From the NCBI RefSeq assembly GCF_037392515.1, contig NC_090290.1, forward strand, positions 38,260,753-38,324,752: a DNA stretch of 64,000 nt, read 5' to 3'. Positions 1 through 12,666 of the stretch are shown piece by piece. This DNA comes from Haliotis asinina. Lineage: Eukaryota; Mollusca; Gastropoda; Lepetellida; Haliotidae. A program made the translations under genes and the position numbers. Each line of letters opens with the position of its first letter. Position 1 is the first letter of the stretch. The notes under the pieces are model-generated. The model had not been told where the DNA came from. It made no database searches and saw nothing but the letters and a program-made list of their open reading frames with translations.

Positions 1-307
1 TTTGATTTCAGTATTGCATTTTGCTTTTATTCATTTCGTGTAGCATTCATTTTAGGTGAAGTGAAATGAGACAGACAACATACACTCGGTTGCACTTAGG
101 ACGTGTGTCTGAATTATGATTCAAGTTGGCAGTAATTAAATTGTCTAGACATTACAGTCATGTTATAAATTCACTATATGTATAAGCAGATCGTGTGCTT
201 TTTAATGAAATGCATGCACATTTGATGACAGATTATAAAGATGTATATATGACTTCGTTTTTTGTCAGTCCTAACTTTTTTATACTCGTGGCAGATGATT
301 AAACTTC

Positions 308-346
308 AATGATGAAGATGATGAAGATGATGAAAGATGAAGATGG
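308..346. repeat. (GATGAA)-type microsatellite
   Basis: Imperfect ATGATGAAG repeats next to the LINE relic. Confidence 0.7.
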
Positions 347-569
347 AAATATGATGACGGTGGAAATATAAGAGTGAAAATGATATCAATTTGTGTGTAT
401 ACGTCCGATAGTGCATGCGGGTGGCGCAGCAGGTCACGAAACAGAAATTCTGGGATATCATCCGGGTACCCATGGGGGAAAAAACAATAACAAAAGCAAC
501 AACCAGTCTACGGATATTGCTCTGGAGCAGAGCGCCTTTCCACTTCACATGACTATTTAAGTGAACAAT

Positions 570-818
570 ATATTTCCAGTCAACTGTATCAAAGGCTTTT
601 TCAAATTCTACTTGAAGAAGCAATCCTGGGATTTGCTGGGTTTCAGTGTAATGCATGATGTCATAAATAAGCTGGATGGCTTCGCCAATATTGCAGCCTG
701 CCTGCCATAAATCCTTTTTGATCTTCATTGATCAAATGTGGCAAGACAAATGTTATTCTTTGAACAATAATAGCTGAAGCTAGCTTACAGTAAACATTAA
801 GGAGTGAGATTGCCTCCA
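570..818 (-). pseudogene. LINE reverse transcriptase fragment, frameshifted
   Basis: Read on the complement, one frame gives ITLLNVYCKLASAI and LINEDQKGFMAGR. After a frameshift near 700 it continues IGEAIQLIYDIMHYTE and IPGLLLQVEFEKAFDTVDW. These are the PITLLN, QKGFM and DFEKAFD-type motifs of non-LTR reverse transcriptases. No YxDD motif or endonuclease domain remains, so this is a dead 5'- and 3'-truncated relic. Confidence 0.8.
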
Positions 819-1208
819 ATTTTTAAAATAAATTGTTTATGTCTATTTCCTTTAGAATACAGCTTATAATTCATTGTTGTATCAAAAGAGTAATTAATTT
901 AAAAAAACAACAACAACAACACAAAACAATTATCAACTAACCACCATGTAGTTCCTCCCTGACCACTTCTGGAAAGGATAAGGTATGACAGTGGCCCTTA
1001 TTGGCCCACAACATGTCATGATTATCACAATTTTTACAACACGTTAATTTTAACATAAAAAGGGCTAAATTAATTGTTGAAGCTACCTCCAATTGCATTT
1101 TTATGTTTTTACTGTTGTTAGTTTTCCTCTTTGAAGACCTCAAAGTTAACATATTTTACAATATCTACTAGACACCTACATTTTCTGATTTTCAGAGTGA
1201 TAACAAAG

Positions 1209-1313
1209 TGTGAGCAAAAGCGTGACGCATCGCAATTTTTTCACCACATATGAAGAGAATAAATTAGAATGCACACCTAAAATGTGTGGTGGGTTACGCT
1301 TTTGCTCACATTA
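1209..1313. mobile_element. Short palindromic MITE
   Basis: Arms TGTGAGCAAAAGCGT and its complement ACGCTTTTGCTCACA enclose about 75 bases. No coding content. Confidence 0.55.
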
Positions 1314-3430
1314 AAATCTTTAAAAAGTACATTTTTTCGGGTTATGAAATTGCCCCATACAACATCTAAAAAAATTAAACATTTACATAAAACAACATCT
1401 TTAAAAACAATCCATCATATTTATACATTTGTGCCATGATACATTATATTTCGAATGGTTTTGTGCTCTAAAATACACATATCAAACATCTTTATTACAA
1501 TTTTCAATATCATAAGGCACTCGCAAGGCTGATTTATGAGAGGTAAACATTGGTGTTTGGTTGTTGGTCTCTGCTAGAAAAGTAAGAAGATGTCTGAAGA
1601 TTTTCAAAATATGATCAAGTAGTACTGTAAAGGTGAAAATCTTTGTTATTATGTCAGAATTGGATCATAGTTTTTCTATCATCTGTTTATCAAACACCTT
1701 TGAGTCACCGTCACTGTCCAACTAACACTGTCATTCAACAGGATTGCCATGTATAAACATATACATTTTCCAAGAACTTATGTACCTTAATGTTTCCAAT
1801 GATATATTAGATTTCATTTAACCAAAATGACTACACATAACTGCATGAAAAAGATTTTTTTTAGCTAGAATGAGAACATTGTATCAAGGTCTAGCAGATG
1901 ATGAACGCAAGCAGACGTCAAGTCATACATAGTTGTAAAGTGTAATATAAAAGCTTAAATACACACTGGGAGGCAAAGGAATATGTTGCCTAATGGTAGC
2001 AATAGTGGACTGGTGTGTTTTTTTTGTTATCAGACATGCCGGTTTAAATCCATGTAACTTTTCTTTCTTTTTTTTCAAAGTTTGTTTATCAAGTTTATCA
2101 ATGTTTAAGTAAACTGTTTAACATCAAATCCAAATATTGTAATTTTTTTCTAAAGTTTGGTAATCTATGTTACAACACTGTTGAAACAAGCTTTAATTAA
2201 CATGAAGTAAATCTTTTCTTAAGACACTGACTATTCACCTTTTCAAGTCGGTCTAGTTGCCTTTGTTCCCAATATTTTAAAATGAATATTTTATATATTT
2301 TGATCTGCTTTAGGTTTATACAGTCTTGACAGTGAATCAGAAACTGAGATTGATGACTGTGTGAATGAAGAGTAATAGTGGATGTTTTATATCTTTAAAG
2401 TGGAGAAGTTGGTGAATAATTGCTCTGTGAAGTCTTTTGAAGACTGACTTTAACACTTGCATGATGTTAATATGAACATGCGCTGGCAATGACATTTCAC
2501 CCAAAATGAGGTCAAGACCTGTGATTTTTAGTGCAACATGATTGGTTATTGTAATAATATATGAGGATTGAGATGTTAACTGTATATTTGCTAAAACTGG
2601 TAGTAAATGCTGACTTGTAACACTTACTAGTTAAAATGAAGCTGTGCCCAAAATGTAGCTTTACCCAAAACAGGCCCCTGTGACTCTTAGTACAGCATGA
2701 TTGGTTATCATGCATACATGTTGTAAAATTGATCCATGGATTACATTTGCAAAGAATGCTGTGAATAATGACTGAGTTTTGGGGACACAATTGGCAAGTA
2801 ATTGAATTAACAATCTTTTGCAACCCTAAAAATTGGGCCCCTTGAGGTTAAAACATTATGATTGACATTGACATGCTTTTTAGCATGACAACCTGTCGTA
2901 AAACTGCTGTAATTTGTATGTAAATACCATGACAGTTGTAAATAAGTCATTATGGCACACTGATATTTCAGACTTCTTGTTATGTTTCATGGGAACTGAT
3001 AAAATCCATTTTGGGCCCCTCTGCAGTGAAACTACACCTAAGATCATATAAAATATAGCATTTTTATGCAAAGCTAACTTGTCTCTAAACAAATAACATG
3101 TTTTCAGCCAATTCTGTTAGTGGGCCAAAAACCACCTTTAACATACCTTGTCCTTTTCAGAATTCAAAACTTGTAGAATTTGTAGCATGCAACCCTGACC
3201 CTTTTCATCGGTGCTTTTTTATAAAATTGAACACGTGAATGTTTGTCACACACGTTGTCAACGCGTTCCAGGGGAATGAACTTTTAGGCAGTAGTGTACC
3301 TACAGTGGTTTGTCGAGATAAAACATCTCTATAGCAGAACATTTACAGAAATTTCATATTAATGCTATAATATACCTCTCAATTGTGGTCCTCACAACAT
3401 TGGTAATGTAGTCTTTGTTCCACATCATGT
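1314..3430. other. AT-rich non-coding stretch
   Basis: No credible gene. About 2490-3020 holds a diverged internal repetition (GTGAYTYTTAGTRCARCATG near 2520 and 2691; GGGCCCCT near 2837 and 3014). Confidence 0.5.
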
Positions 3431-3562
3431 TTTACCTGTCATACTAAACAGGTAAATACTCGGGGTTCGATTCCCCACATGGGTACACAGAGTGAAGCTC
3501 ATTTCTGGTATTCCCCTCCGTGATATTCCTGGAATATTTCTAAAAGCTATGTTAAGCTGAAG
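3431..3562 (+). mobile_element. tRNA-type SINE (family T), diverged
   Basis: B box GGTTCGATTCC at 3464-3474, then CACATGGGTACA, TTCTGGTATTCCC and a degenerate tail. The A box is lost. Confidence 0.7.
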
Positions 3563-3568
3563 ACACTC

Positions 3569-3895
3569 AAGGCAGACAGACCACATATCAGAAAACCTTT
3601 GATTGAGACCATACCAAGGCAGACAGACCACATATCAGAAAACCTTTGATTGAGACCATACCAAGGCAGACAGACCACATATCAGAAAACCTTTGATTGA
3701 GACCATACCAAGGCAGACAGACCACATATCAGAAAACCTTTGATTGAGGCCATACCAATGCAGACAGACCACATATCAGAAAACCTTTGACTGAGACCAT
3801 ACCAAGGCAGACAGACCACATATCAGAAAACCTTTGATTGAGACCATACCAAGGCAGACAGACCACATATCAGAAAACCTTTGATTGAGACCATA
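3569..3895. repeat. Tandem array, 47-bp unit, seven copies
   Basis: Unit AAGGCAGACAGACCACATAT plus CAGAAAACCTTTGATTGAG and ACCATACC, copies nearly identical. It begins 7 bases after a SINE end. Confidence 0.95.
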
Positions 3896-4719
3896 TTATA
3901 CGGACCTCCAAAGCATGAAATGCATGCACAAGTGTTCGTCATATGAGCTTTGAAGAAGGAGGAGAGAAGTCAAGGAAATCTACCTTAGTATTTTTCAGTA
4001 AACGACTTTAAATGACACTGTTTGTGACACCGTGAAGCAGTATTTAGTGTACTGCACGTGTAGGTAGATTTGATGTCATCTGACGTTTGAACAATGTATA
4101 AGGAAGACAGTACAGAGAAGGCATACACAGCAATAAAGAGGTGGGGTGGTTCCCAAGACAAAGGGGACATGCGTCCTTTGACCTCAGTTCAGCGTGGATC
4201 AGTTGAAATGTCCCGTGACTGGATAGTTTACTGGGAATGAGATACATAGAATGTATTACACACAGGACCAAATCGAAAGTTGAGCAAATAAAAGCTGTTC
4301 AGTATTCATCTTTTTAATTGCTTTTCTAAAATGAGTGCCTTATCTGATTACATCCGTTAATCTAGATGTATATAACAATATGGAATCGTTATAATAATAG
4401 AAGCTTATACGATGTGATCTGGTAATGTTGATAGCATTTTGTATTGTAACGTTTGGTTTGTAGATATTATAATACGCCCTTTTGCTGATGCATTTTGTTT
4501 GAATGTTGGACTTGTCCTATTTCCTTTTTCAGTGGGTAAATTTGCTGGAATGAATTGCCGAATTGAACAGTTTAAAAATAGCATAGGTGTACATGTACCT
4601 TATCCCCCCTGACCTATTTAATTGGCATTCTAGAAGTTGGGTAGATGAAGGATAAGGACTCTTTTTTATGAATGTACAACTTCTTGATTCCGTATAGGCA
4701 ATATAACCCTTGTATGAGA
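3896..4719. other. Non-coding, nothing recognised
   Basis: Short overlapping frames only; no motif, repeat or splice structure stands out. Confidence 0.4.
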
Positions 4720-5163
4720 CGCCACAGCCAATCCACCACCAAACGGGACACCGCCACCACCACCACTCCATGAGACCCCACAGCCATTCTACCACCAAAC
4801 GGGACACGGCCACCACCTCTCCATGAAACCCCACAGCCAATCCACCACCAAACGGGACACCGCCACCACCACCACTCCATGAGACCCCACAGCCAATCCA
4901 CCACCAAACGGGACACGGCCACCACCTCTCCATGAAACCCCACAGCCAATCCACCACCAAACGGGACACCGCCACCACCACTCCATGAGACCCCACAGCC
5001 AATCCACCACCAAACGGGACACGGCCACCAGCACCACTCCATGAGACACCACAGCCAATCCACCACCAAACGGGACACGGCCACCACCACTCCATGAGAC
5101 CCCACAGCCATTCTACCACCAAACGGGACACCGCCACCACCACTCCATGAGACACCACAGCCA
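4720..5163. repeat. Minisatellite, 54-60-bp unit, about eight copies
   Basis: Each unit carries CCAAACGGGACAC, a (CCA)n stretch of variable length, CTCCATGAGACCCCACAGCC and a variable CAATCCACCA or CATTCTACCA. Length varies by triplets, which keeps several - strand frames open by chance. Confidence 0.93.
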
Positions 5164-5262
5164 TAACCATCACTACGCGTTCGGTTCCAATTGAAATTTA
5201 GTCGCCATCAATTCAGTTCAGCATGTCTCTGATCTTCAAACACAGTAGGTTTTTCTCCTAAA

Positions 5263-5549
5263 TCTTGTATATACATGCGTGGTGAAGCGCCGTGAAATCA
5301 GACGCATGTTCAATCCAAAAATTTCGAACTGCACAGACCTATGTAGCAAATTTTCGAGCCAGCGTCAAAATCCATGGGATTGTTGTTATGACCAGCCATC
5401 ATTGTGGTCAAATGGAAGTAGTTCTCACAATAAGACTTGTTAATGCTGTGAAACGGCCTAAAATCATATAGCGTCAATCCGGAATTGATGCCGTCTGATT
5501 TTTCTGAACAATCAATCAGAATCCAGTATTTTCTTGAGTCATGGTAGAA
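5263..5549. repeat. Dispersed repeat, copy 1 of 2
   Basis: About 285 bases from CTTGTATATACATGCGTGG to TTCTTGAGTCATGGTAGAAT, closely matching 12357-12647 in direct orientation. Confidence 0.85.
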
Positions 5550-5614
5550 TGTATTTTAAAATTTAATATTGTTAACTGAAGAGAATTTCGTGTAATATTT
5601 TATCTTCAATTTGT

Positions 5615-5660
5615 GTGCATCCGTGCGTGCGTGCGTGCGTGCGTGCGTGCGTGTGTGTGT
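5615..5660. repeat. (GTGC)n(GT)n microsatellite
   Basis: CGTG tetranucleotides followed by GT dinucleotides. Confidence 0.95.
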
Positions 5661-7215
5661 AATGGGGTTCGCATGGGTGCGCATTATCCTTTTTGTCCCC
5701 AAATTTTGTTATATAACCATTGAAACGCGGGTGAAAATGAAGTGGGCACCCCTTTTTCTCAACAGTGTGCGCGCCCCCTTTCTCAGAAAGCTGTAGCCGC
5801 CCCTGAATTACCTCCTGTATTGACCCCGGCTGGATTTACAGCATCCCTTCAGATGTTAGCAGTTCGTAGACACATTTAGCCAAAGGTATCCATGTACAGA
5901 ACATATTACTCGAAATTTTGGAAACAATTCCATTTCATTTAAAGATCAACTATCAAACGATTACTGGCATGGTAAAAAAATCCTTCCCCGTTTTTATACT
6001 GAAATATTGATCACTTCCGATGGCTGCGGTGACTACTCCATGCATCAAATGTCTTTTTGTACCGTGTAGGCATCGGTGGAATTCTATAAAGAACATTCTC
6101 GCCATCTTACAGTTTGGTAACGAACTGAACATGATAGAAGTGCGATATATCGAAAACGCGAGATACGGCCCTACTTTACTGACATACAGGTTGTCCAGCT
6201 TGACCTGGTCAAGTGAATACCAATATATTGCGTGACCGCGGCACAACTGGTTGGATCTATTATTGTGAAAGGGTGCGCCTATGTCAGGTGATTGTCTACA
6301 TGTCCGAACAGCCGAGACAAGGTCGCGTTTGACATATCATTGTCGATAAATCATGTGTAATGTGCTAACGTTCTTTAAACAGTTAGCCGCAGATGGTTTA
6401 ATGCTTCCTATTCCGGCGTTTAGGCAGCCAGCTCCCCTATTTAATGAAGTTAACCCGTCCTGCCGTTTATGCCGTTTGACCTCCGGGATCATGCATATGC
6501 AGAGTAGCTCAGGTCAAACTGAACAAACAGTAGGCATACAAGACATATGCTGACTCCCGAGAGACTATAGTCCTTGTGTTTGTTTTTCAAACTCCAGTAC
6601 ATTTGTTTTTAAACTATTGTTGATGTAGATAATTACACATCCAGTCAGCACATTTAGCGACAATTTGCTCAGGGATTCAAGAATGGCGTTCTCCATTACG
6701 TAAAAATCAAATGGTTTTGATGAACTTTCTGTTTTTGTGACATTGAAAACGTGTAGGACATCTTTTGTGTTTTCGAGAGGCCGTGCTATAAAAATACAAT
6801 GAACACAATCTCTTAGAATACGAAAACGTGTTTCCTTGATGCATAATAGGATTTTGTTTTTCCTTGAGAAAGATCCGATGGTCCACCTGCGGTATATATC
6901 TCTTTATACAGAGTTTAGTACGGAAGGGAATGAACATGTGTTCCGGATACAGAATGCCAGTATTTTAATGTCGATCTTTTTACTTCCTACATTAACAACA
7001 CAAAGCCATTGTTTTGGGATAAATGAGCTATTAGATTGGAACACTTGCAGGTTTCAAAATTCGATGTCCAAGGCATAATTATATACATGCAAACCAGCAA
7101 TACGGGTTATCTGTTGTCCATTTTTTGCAGTCTTGCATACATATCATTAATCGACTACGGATCGATGTATTGAGTGTGGAGGTTTATTTAATGAAACTCG
7201 TATTTGATAAATATT
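5661..7215. other. Non-coding, nothing recognised
   Basis: Open frames lie opposite each other at 5953-6246, but neither has family motifs or splice sites that connect. Confidence 0.4.
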
Positions 7216-7440
7216 AGTGAGTGAGTTTAGTAATACGCCGCACTCAGCAGTATTCCAAGTATATGGCGGCGGTCTGTAAATAATCTAATCTGGACCAGAT
7301 ACTCCAGTGATCAGTATCATGAGCTTCGACCCACACAACTGGGATACGATAGCATGTGTCAACCAAGTCAGCGAGCCTCACCACTCCTCGCACGAGAAGC
7401 ACGTGTTTCTGAAGATCAGTGCTAACCGGATCTTCACGGA
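7216..7440 (-). mobile_element. SINE-like element (family H)
   Basis: Contains GCGGTCTGTAAATAATC, CATGTGTCAACCAAGTCAGC and GGATCTTCACGG. The tail complement AGTGAGTGAGTTTAG is at the left, so the element reads on the complement. Confidence 0.8.
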
Positions 7441-7778
7441 ACCTCTTTAACCTGCATGACCGACTTCTTTGCCTGAAGTGCAATTACAGGTGATTAAATA
7501 GAGAATAATAACAAGTAATCAACAGGTAAAACGTCCAATGGCTGCAATAAAGTCTGAAGGAGAGATATAGTGCAAACCATATCATATTGTATTTTTAATA
7601 ACAATTTTTAAAAGAATCATACGAAGTCCCTGTGTAAAGGTTGTTCTAGCAATAACTTGAAAGATATTAGTCACATTGATTTCAAATTTGGAGCCCGGCT
7701 TCATTCTCTACACCTGTAGCTTTATTTTGGCTCCAATTTTATCTTTTCCAAAGACTTGAGGCAATGTACATGTTTTGA

Positions 7779-7887
7779 ACTTAAACATAAGCACTTAAAC
7801 ATAAGCTCTTAAACATCAGCACTTAAACATAAACACTTAAACATAAGCACTTAAACATAAGTACTTAAACATAAGCACTTAAACAGA
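7779..7887. repeat. Tandem array, 14-bp unit, about seven copies
   Basis: ACTTAAACATAAGC repeated with single-base variants. Confidence 0.92.
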
Positions 7888-8450
7888 GTTATAGTGAACA
7901 GTGCTCACATTTATTTGGCTTGCTAGTCACGATGTGCCTTAAATACTGTCGAGAAGATTATACATATCTACACACGACAAAGACTATGTGTGACAATTTT
8001 ACGAGCGCTTCTAGCATGCTATTGTTTGCTCCAAAAGTGATGACCTTCACTTATAGTTCCATTGGCTCAAAAGTGGATGGGTGAATTGTCTAACTAAACA
8101 AACTAATCAGCATAATATGCTCAATGAAACACAAATCATAATCAAAACGTCAGACCAAGTCCCCAAAATGAAAGAAAAATTGTTTAACAGACTATTATAT
8201 TTTCACAGTTCACCATTTGTTAGGAGGGAGACCCCTGTGTGGAAAGAAAGAAACAACCAGGTGTATGTGCACAAGTGCCGACAAATTTGTTGTTTCATTG
8301 ACCTGTGCTGTCCTTTCTCCATCCCATCACGCACATCTGGCTGCTCCTCTCTTTGCATCCCTCCCTCGTAACAAATAGCGACTGTGTCAAAATATTAGTG
8401 ATAGCTTGTTAAGCAGCTTTTTGTTTTTAGGACCTAAATTCAGCAACCCC
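7888..8450. other. Non-coding, nothing recognised
   Basis: No repeat or gene-like structure seen. Confidence 0.35.
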
Positions 8451-8695
8451 CCCAAAAAAAACCAAACAAACAAACAAACAAACAAACAAAACACAAAAAA
8501 AACCCCCAAAAAACAAAACAAAACAAAAACAAAACGAAACAAAACAAAAAACAAAACAAAAACAAACCAAAACAAAACAAAGCAAAACAAAAAACAAAGC
8601 AAAAACAAACAAACCAACAACAAAGAAACAAAAACAAACAAAAACCGAAAACCCCCAAAAAACCCTAAACAAACGAAAAAAAACAAAAAAAAACA
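8451..8695. repeat. (CAAA)n/(CAAAA)n low-complexity tract
   Basis: Almost only A with single C or CC. The open frames on both strands are compositional artefacts. Confidence 0.95.
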
Positions 8696-8829
8696 GTTTT
8701 ACCAACACCACCATTAGTTGCATTGCAATTCATCGGTTTGCTTTTGGTCTCACCTCACTATATAATCTTGTCTGTGTGTGACAAAGGATTTGAATCTTCA
8801 TCCAAGTATCCAAACTATCATGGATAATA

Positions 8830-9001
8830 TAAGCTGTCTAAACCGGCACTCACTGGGACTGAATAAACAATCCAGTTTAGACAATCGGCCGGATTGCAGA
8901 GCTGATGATAAATGTACAAGTCACGGATGGAACTGTGATTTAATTCCAGTGTTTACAACTTGTCGGATTGGACAGATGCCGATTTTTCACAGTTTCCACT
9001 G
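8830..9001. mobile_element. Pogo/Tc1-type MITE, copy 1
   Basis: Left arm AAGCTGTCTAAACCGGCACT, internal ATCCAGTTTAGACAA, right terminus CAGTTTCCACTG. Matches copies at 10736 and 39648. Confidence 0.7.
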
Positions 9002-10735
9002 TGTTCTATGCTGATGGATTCCCTGGAGAATGTCAAAAGGTGGCATTGTGCTTGGTAGCAATTCATGTCGCAAGACAATCTAGAAAACGTATACACCAGA
9101 CAAGGGGACTGAAGTGTAGAATCAGTCTTGTTTCTTCAAAATTAATGTTTTTGTCTCCACCCGAAGATAACCGTAATTACTGATCGCGTGACTCGCCTGT
9201 ATCGCTTGGAAGACGATAGGTTATCTTGTAGCATTTGGTCTGCTGAGGGTTTATCATTGTACGGGCAACGTCAGTCTGCCATTAAACACGAGATTTGGTA
9301 TATCCTAACACGTCATCAGTCAACTGAATGCTGATTATTTTTCTGCTGAGTCAACAGATCTCTTGATTATATGCCTGTTGTGTCTTAAATTGCGTTTGTG
9401 TAAATCTACAAGTAGAGAACCAATGTGATTTAGACAAGTAGATACTTGAGAGCGGTAGGAGTTAATTCCAAAGGTGTAAAGGTTAACCGAGAATCAGTAT
9501 GTAAAGGATATATACTGAACAGCAAAAAGTACGGCAGTTTTCAAATAGATGATATGAAAATGAACGCTCGCGTATGAGATATCATTTGTTTCGAAACTTG
9601 CGTTTCTTTTGCTCTTCAGCCGAATTTAGTAGACCATATCTAATGGAAATATAATGCAAAAGACGTAATTGCAACATTTGAAGGTATTATTCGTCTCATT
9701 TGAACCTATCAAAAAAAAAAAAAAAGATAAAATAAGAAATAAAAAGTTAGAGGCAACTGCAGCTGTACTGGAGCAAGTTTTCATTGAACTGGAACTAATC
9801 TATTCCAGCTGATCAACTTGCGGTCATCTTACAAGTAACCTAAATTGACAAACTCCCATAAAGTAATAGGATCACATTTTATGAGTACATGTATTAAAAT
9901 TCTTATAAAAGGTAAAAATGCTGATATTAAACAACCTAAGCCAATACTACTGGGCGAGTAGGAGGAATATGTTCAAGACATGCGTGACTTGTACTTGTAC
10001 CAAGGGAGATGACCCCGTTAGGCATATACCAATAGCAGTGCAAGGGAGGCAGCTCTGTATGTACAGGTACAAAACATGTTTTACACCTCAAATACTAGTA
10101 CTACTAACAGTAAGCGTACTTGTAAACAGGCTGAGTGTCCATCTCTCTAGAGTAAGATAATCATTACCGATAATGTTTGTCCTATTGTAACTTAAGATGG
10201 CAAGTAACATAAAAAGCATGAGTTAACTCCCCTTATATCTCTAAGAAAATTGTGCTAGAAACAACTCTACAATATTCCCAAAGGCAGGCGCTTTGGTCGG
10301 ACATTCCAGAACTCTCTATCGAAATATGGCACAACTCTCTATACGGGGCTCACCACGGACACCGTTTCCCCATTGTAAATGTATTACATCTGGATCATTT
10401 CTACGTTGTGAACATACCACCTCCTCATAACAGCAGAATTGGTACTTGTTTCGAGTGTCTATGGTCCTTTTTGAAAACTACACACGGAGCTGACTACTGA
10501 TAAGAGACACACACCATTTGGTTGAATTTACTGAAGTATAATAGTATGCTGACTGGCACAGTTGATCTTCTGCCTTGCCGAATACTCAACAATACGCCAT
10601 CTCTGTTACGTGCAAATATTGGAATCTGTGCCAGACCAATAATAGTGATTGACATCATGAACATCGTTTTAAAAGCTTGAAGATTTTCTAAAAACTATTT
10701 GCAAAGATTTAACAGACACGGGATCAGTTCCAGTA
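9002..10735. other. Non-coding, nothing recognised
   Basis: A poly-A run near 9710 is the only low-complexity feature. Confidence 0.4.
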
Positions 10736-10894
10736 CAGTGGAAGTTGTCTAATCCGGCAGTCAATGGGACTGAGTAAATAATCCGATATACACAAGGTGC
10801 CAGACAGCAGAGCTGATGTTAAATGCACAAGTTACGGAGGGGACTTGGATTTTAGACCGGACTGGACGGATGCCAGTTATGACAGCTTAATCTG
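10736..10894. mobile_element. Pogo/Tc1-type MITE, copy 2
   Basis: Begins CAGTGGAAGTTGTCTAATCC directly after TA. Right arm GATGCCAGTTATGACAGCTT; final bases diverged. Confidence 0.7.
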
Positions 10895-12325
10895 TATTTA
10901 TATTATATTCCAAAGGTTTACAAATAAAATCTTTGGCCTACAAAGTCCGAAGACAACGTATCCCTTGAATATTTGTATTCCAAGGATCTACAACTAGTCG
11001 TTGGCTTACAAGGTCCAAAGAAGACGTAATCTGGAATTATTTTGATGTGAATCCTAAGGCAAAAACTCAGTAACATATACCTGCAAGTGTGATGAAAGAC
11101 GACACATCGGTGACAATCTGTTGTCTTCAAGACTTCACTGTAGATCAATGAGTTGAAGCAGATTTTCGACCTTGGTGTGTCCAGCCCAGACTCAATTACC
11201 TAAAAGGCAGTGAGATGCAGCGGGATATAAACAGCATTCACATTGCATGTTATAGCTCAGTGACTTCCCGGCGGTACACTCGATGTTAACGCAGATTGTC
11301 GAGGGGACTTCACATACAAGAGTTGTACAATATTATGACCATCGTAAAATAGTAGTAGATCAAAGAGAGCACGAAAGCCGTCTGTCAGGGATAGCTATAC
11401 TTCCAGTTTCATGAGACATGGATTTTCATGCCTATAAAAACTATTTTTATCATAAGAATGTCTAGGGAGATTATTGACTGTAAAAACATGTAATATAATA
11501 TGTTAAAATATAATATGTTATATAATATAATATGTTATAATATGTTAAAACAGGACAATATGAATTAGCATTCCTATCGTACTGAACTCAAGCAGCTTTA
11601 TTGAAATTTCAAGGAAGGTGATTCTTCAGTCACGTGACGTTATTTCCTGTGATTTCGAGCTAAAAAAGGAGCATTTGGTAGAGAAATGATGTTTCGTGTA
11701 GATGACATTAACAAGACCAGTTTTGATGATTGGTGGCAATGGCTGAGTAAAGAGTAAAGAAGTAATTGTGCCCTGTAAAGAATCGATGTTAAAGTGTCTT
11801 GAGACGTAAATCCATCATGTTTTTCATCCAGCAACTATTTCAGTACTAGATGAGGCTTGGCTGTAGAAGCTTGCATAATATCTTGAAAAGGTACGTTGAA
11901 GGCAATGTTGAACAAAACGTTTTTATGAAGTAGCATTTTCTAATGCGTAGAAATATACCATCAATTGAAGTGTTGAAATAACATTCAATGCAAAAATATC
12001 AAACTTTATCTTCTAACGTACTAATGCTTTGCGGCTGCCATTTCACAATAGTAAGAACGGCGCAGTTCCCCATTGTAACACATGTATCCTATATTTCCAG
12101 ACTTCTTAAAAAAAAAAAACACTTACCAAGTGTAATTGATGGATACACCGGTGGGTGAGACACGTTGTCGTCGATAGTAAAAAGTAAACACGTGCTTGCA
12201 ATGAAAACTGACTTTGCTCTTTGCAGGGATTTATTTGTGGTATTATAGAAACTCGTCTTCCACATGTTCGATATATATAAAAAATGAAAAACACAAACAA
12301 ATGGAAAATACCTTTTGAACGTTTC
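10895..12325. other. Non-coding; short AT array at 11490-11548
   Basis: ATAATATGTTA repeats near 11500; otherwise nothing recognised. Confidence 0.4.
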
Positions 12326-12356
12326 AATACAGTCTTGTGTGTTTGTGGTGCGGCAG

Positions 12357-12647
12357 TCTTGTATATACATGCGTGGTGAAGAGCCGCGAAATCAGACGCA
12401 TGTTCAATCCAAAATTTCGAACTGCAAAGATCTATGTGGCAAATTCCCGAGTCAGCGTCAAAATCAATGGAGTTGTTGTTGTTATGACCCACCATCATTG
12501 TGGTCAAATGGAAGTATTTCTCACAATAAGACTTGTTAAAGCGCGGTGAAACGGCCTAAAATCAGATAGCGTCAATCCAGAATTGATGCCGTCTGAATTT
12601 TCTGAACAACCAATCAGAATCCAGTATTTTCTTGAGTCATGGTAGAA
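12357..12647. repeat. Dispersed repeat, copy 2 of 2
   Basis: Closely matches 5263-5549. Flanked by AATACAGTCTTGTGTGTTTG at 12326 and the same with one change at 12646, a possible target-site duplication. Confidence 0.85.
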
Positions 12648-12666
12648 TACAGTCCTGTGTGTTTGT

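Noticed and set aside
4529..5173. Trp/Gly/Val-rich open frames of 214, 165 and 89 codons on the - strand
   Set aside because: All three frames of a minisatellite whose units vary in length by triplets; no family resemblance.
5953..6246. 97-codon - strand frame opposite a 71-codon + strand frame
   Set aside because: No recognisable motif, no splice partners and mutually exclusive strands; cannot be supported as a gene.
8387..8723. Frames rich in Lys/Asn/Gln or Phe/Val/Cys
   Set aside because: A/C-only low-complexity tract read on either strand.
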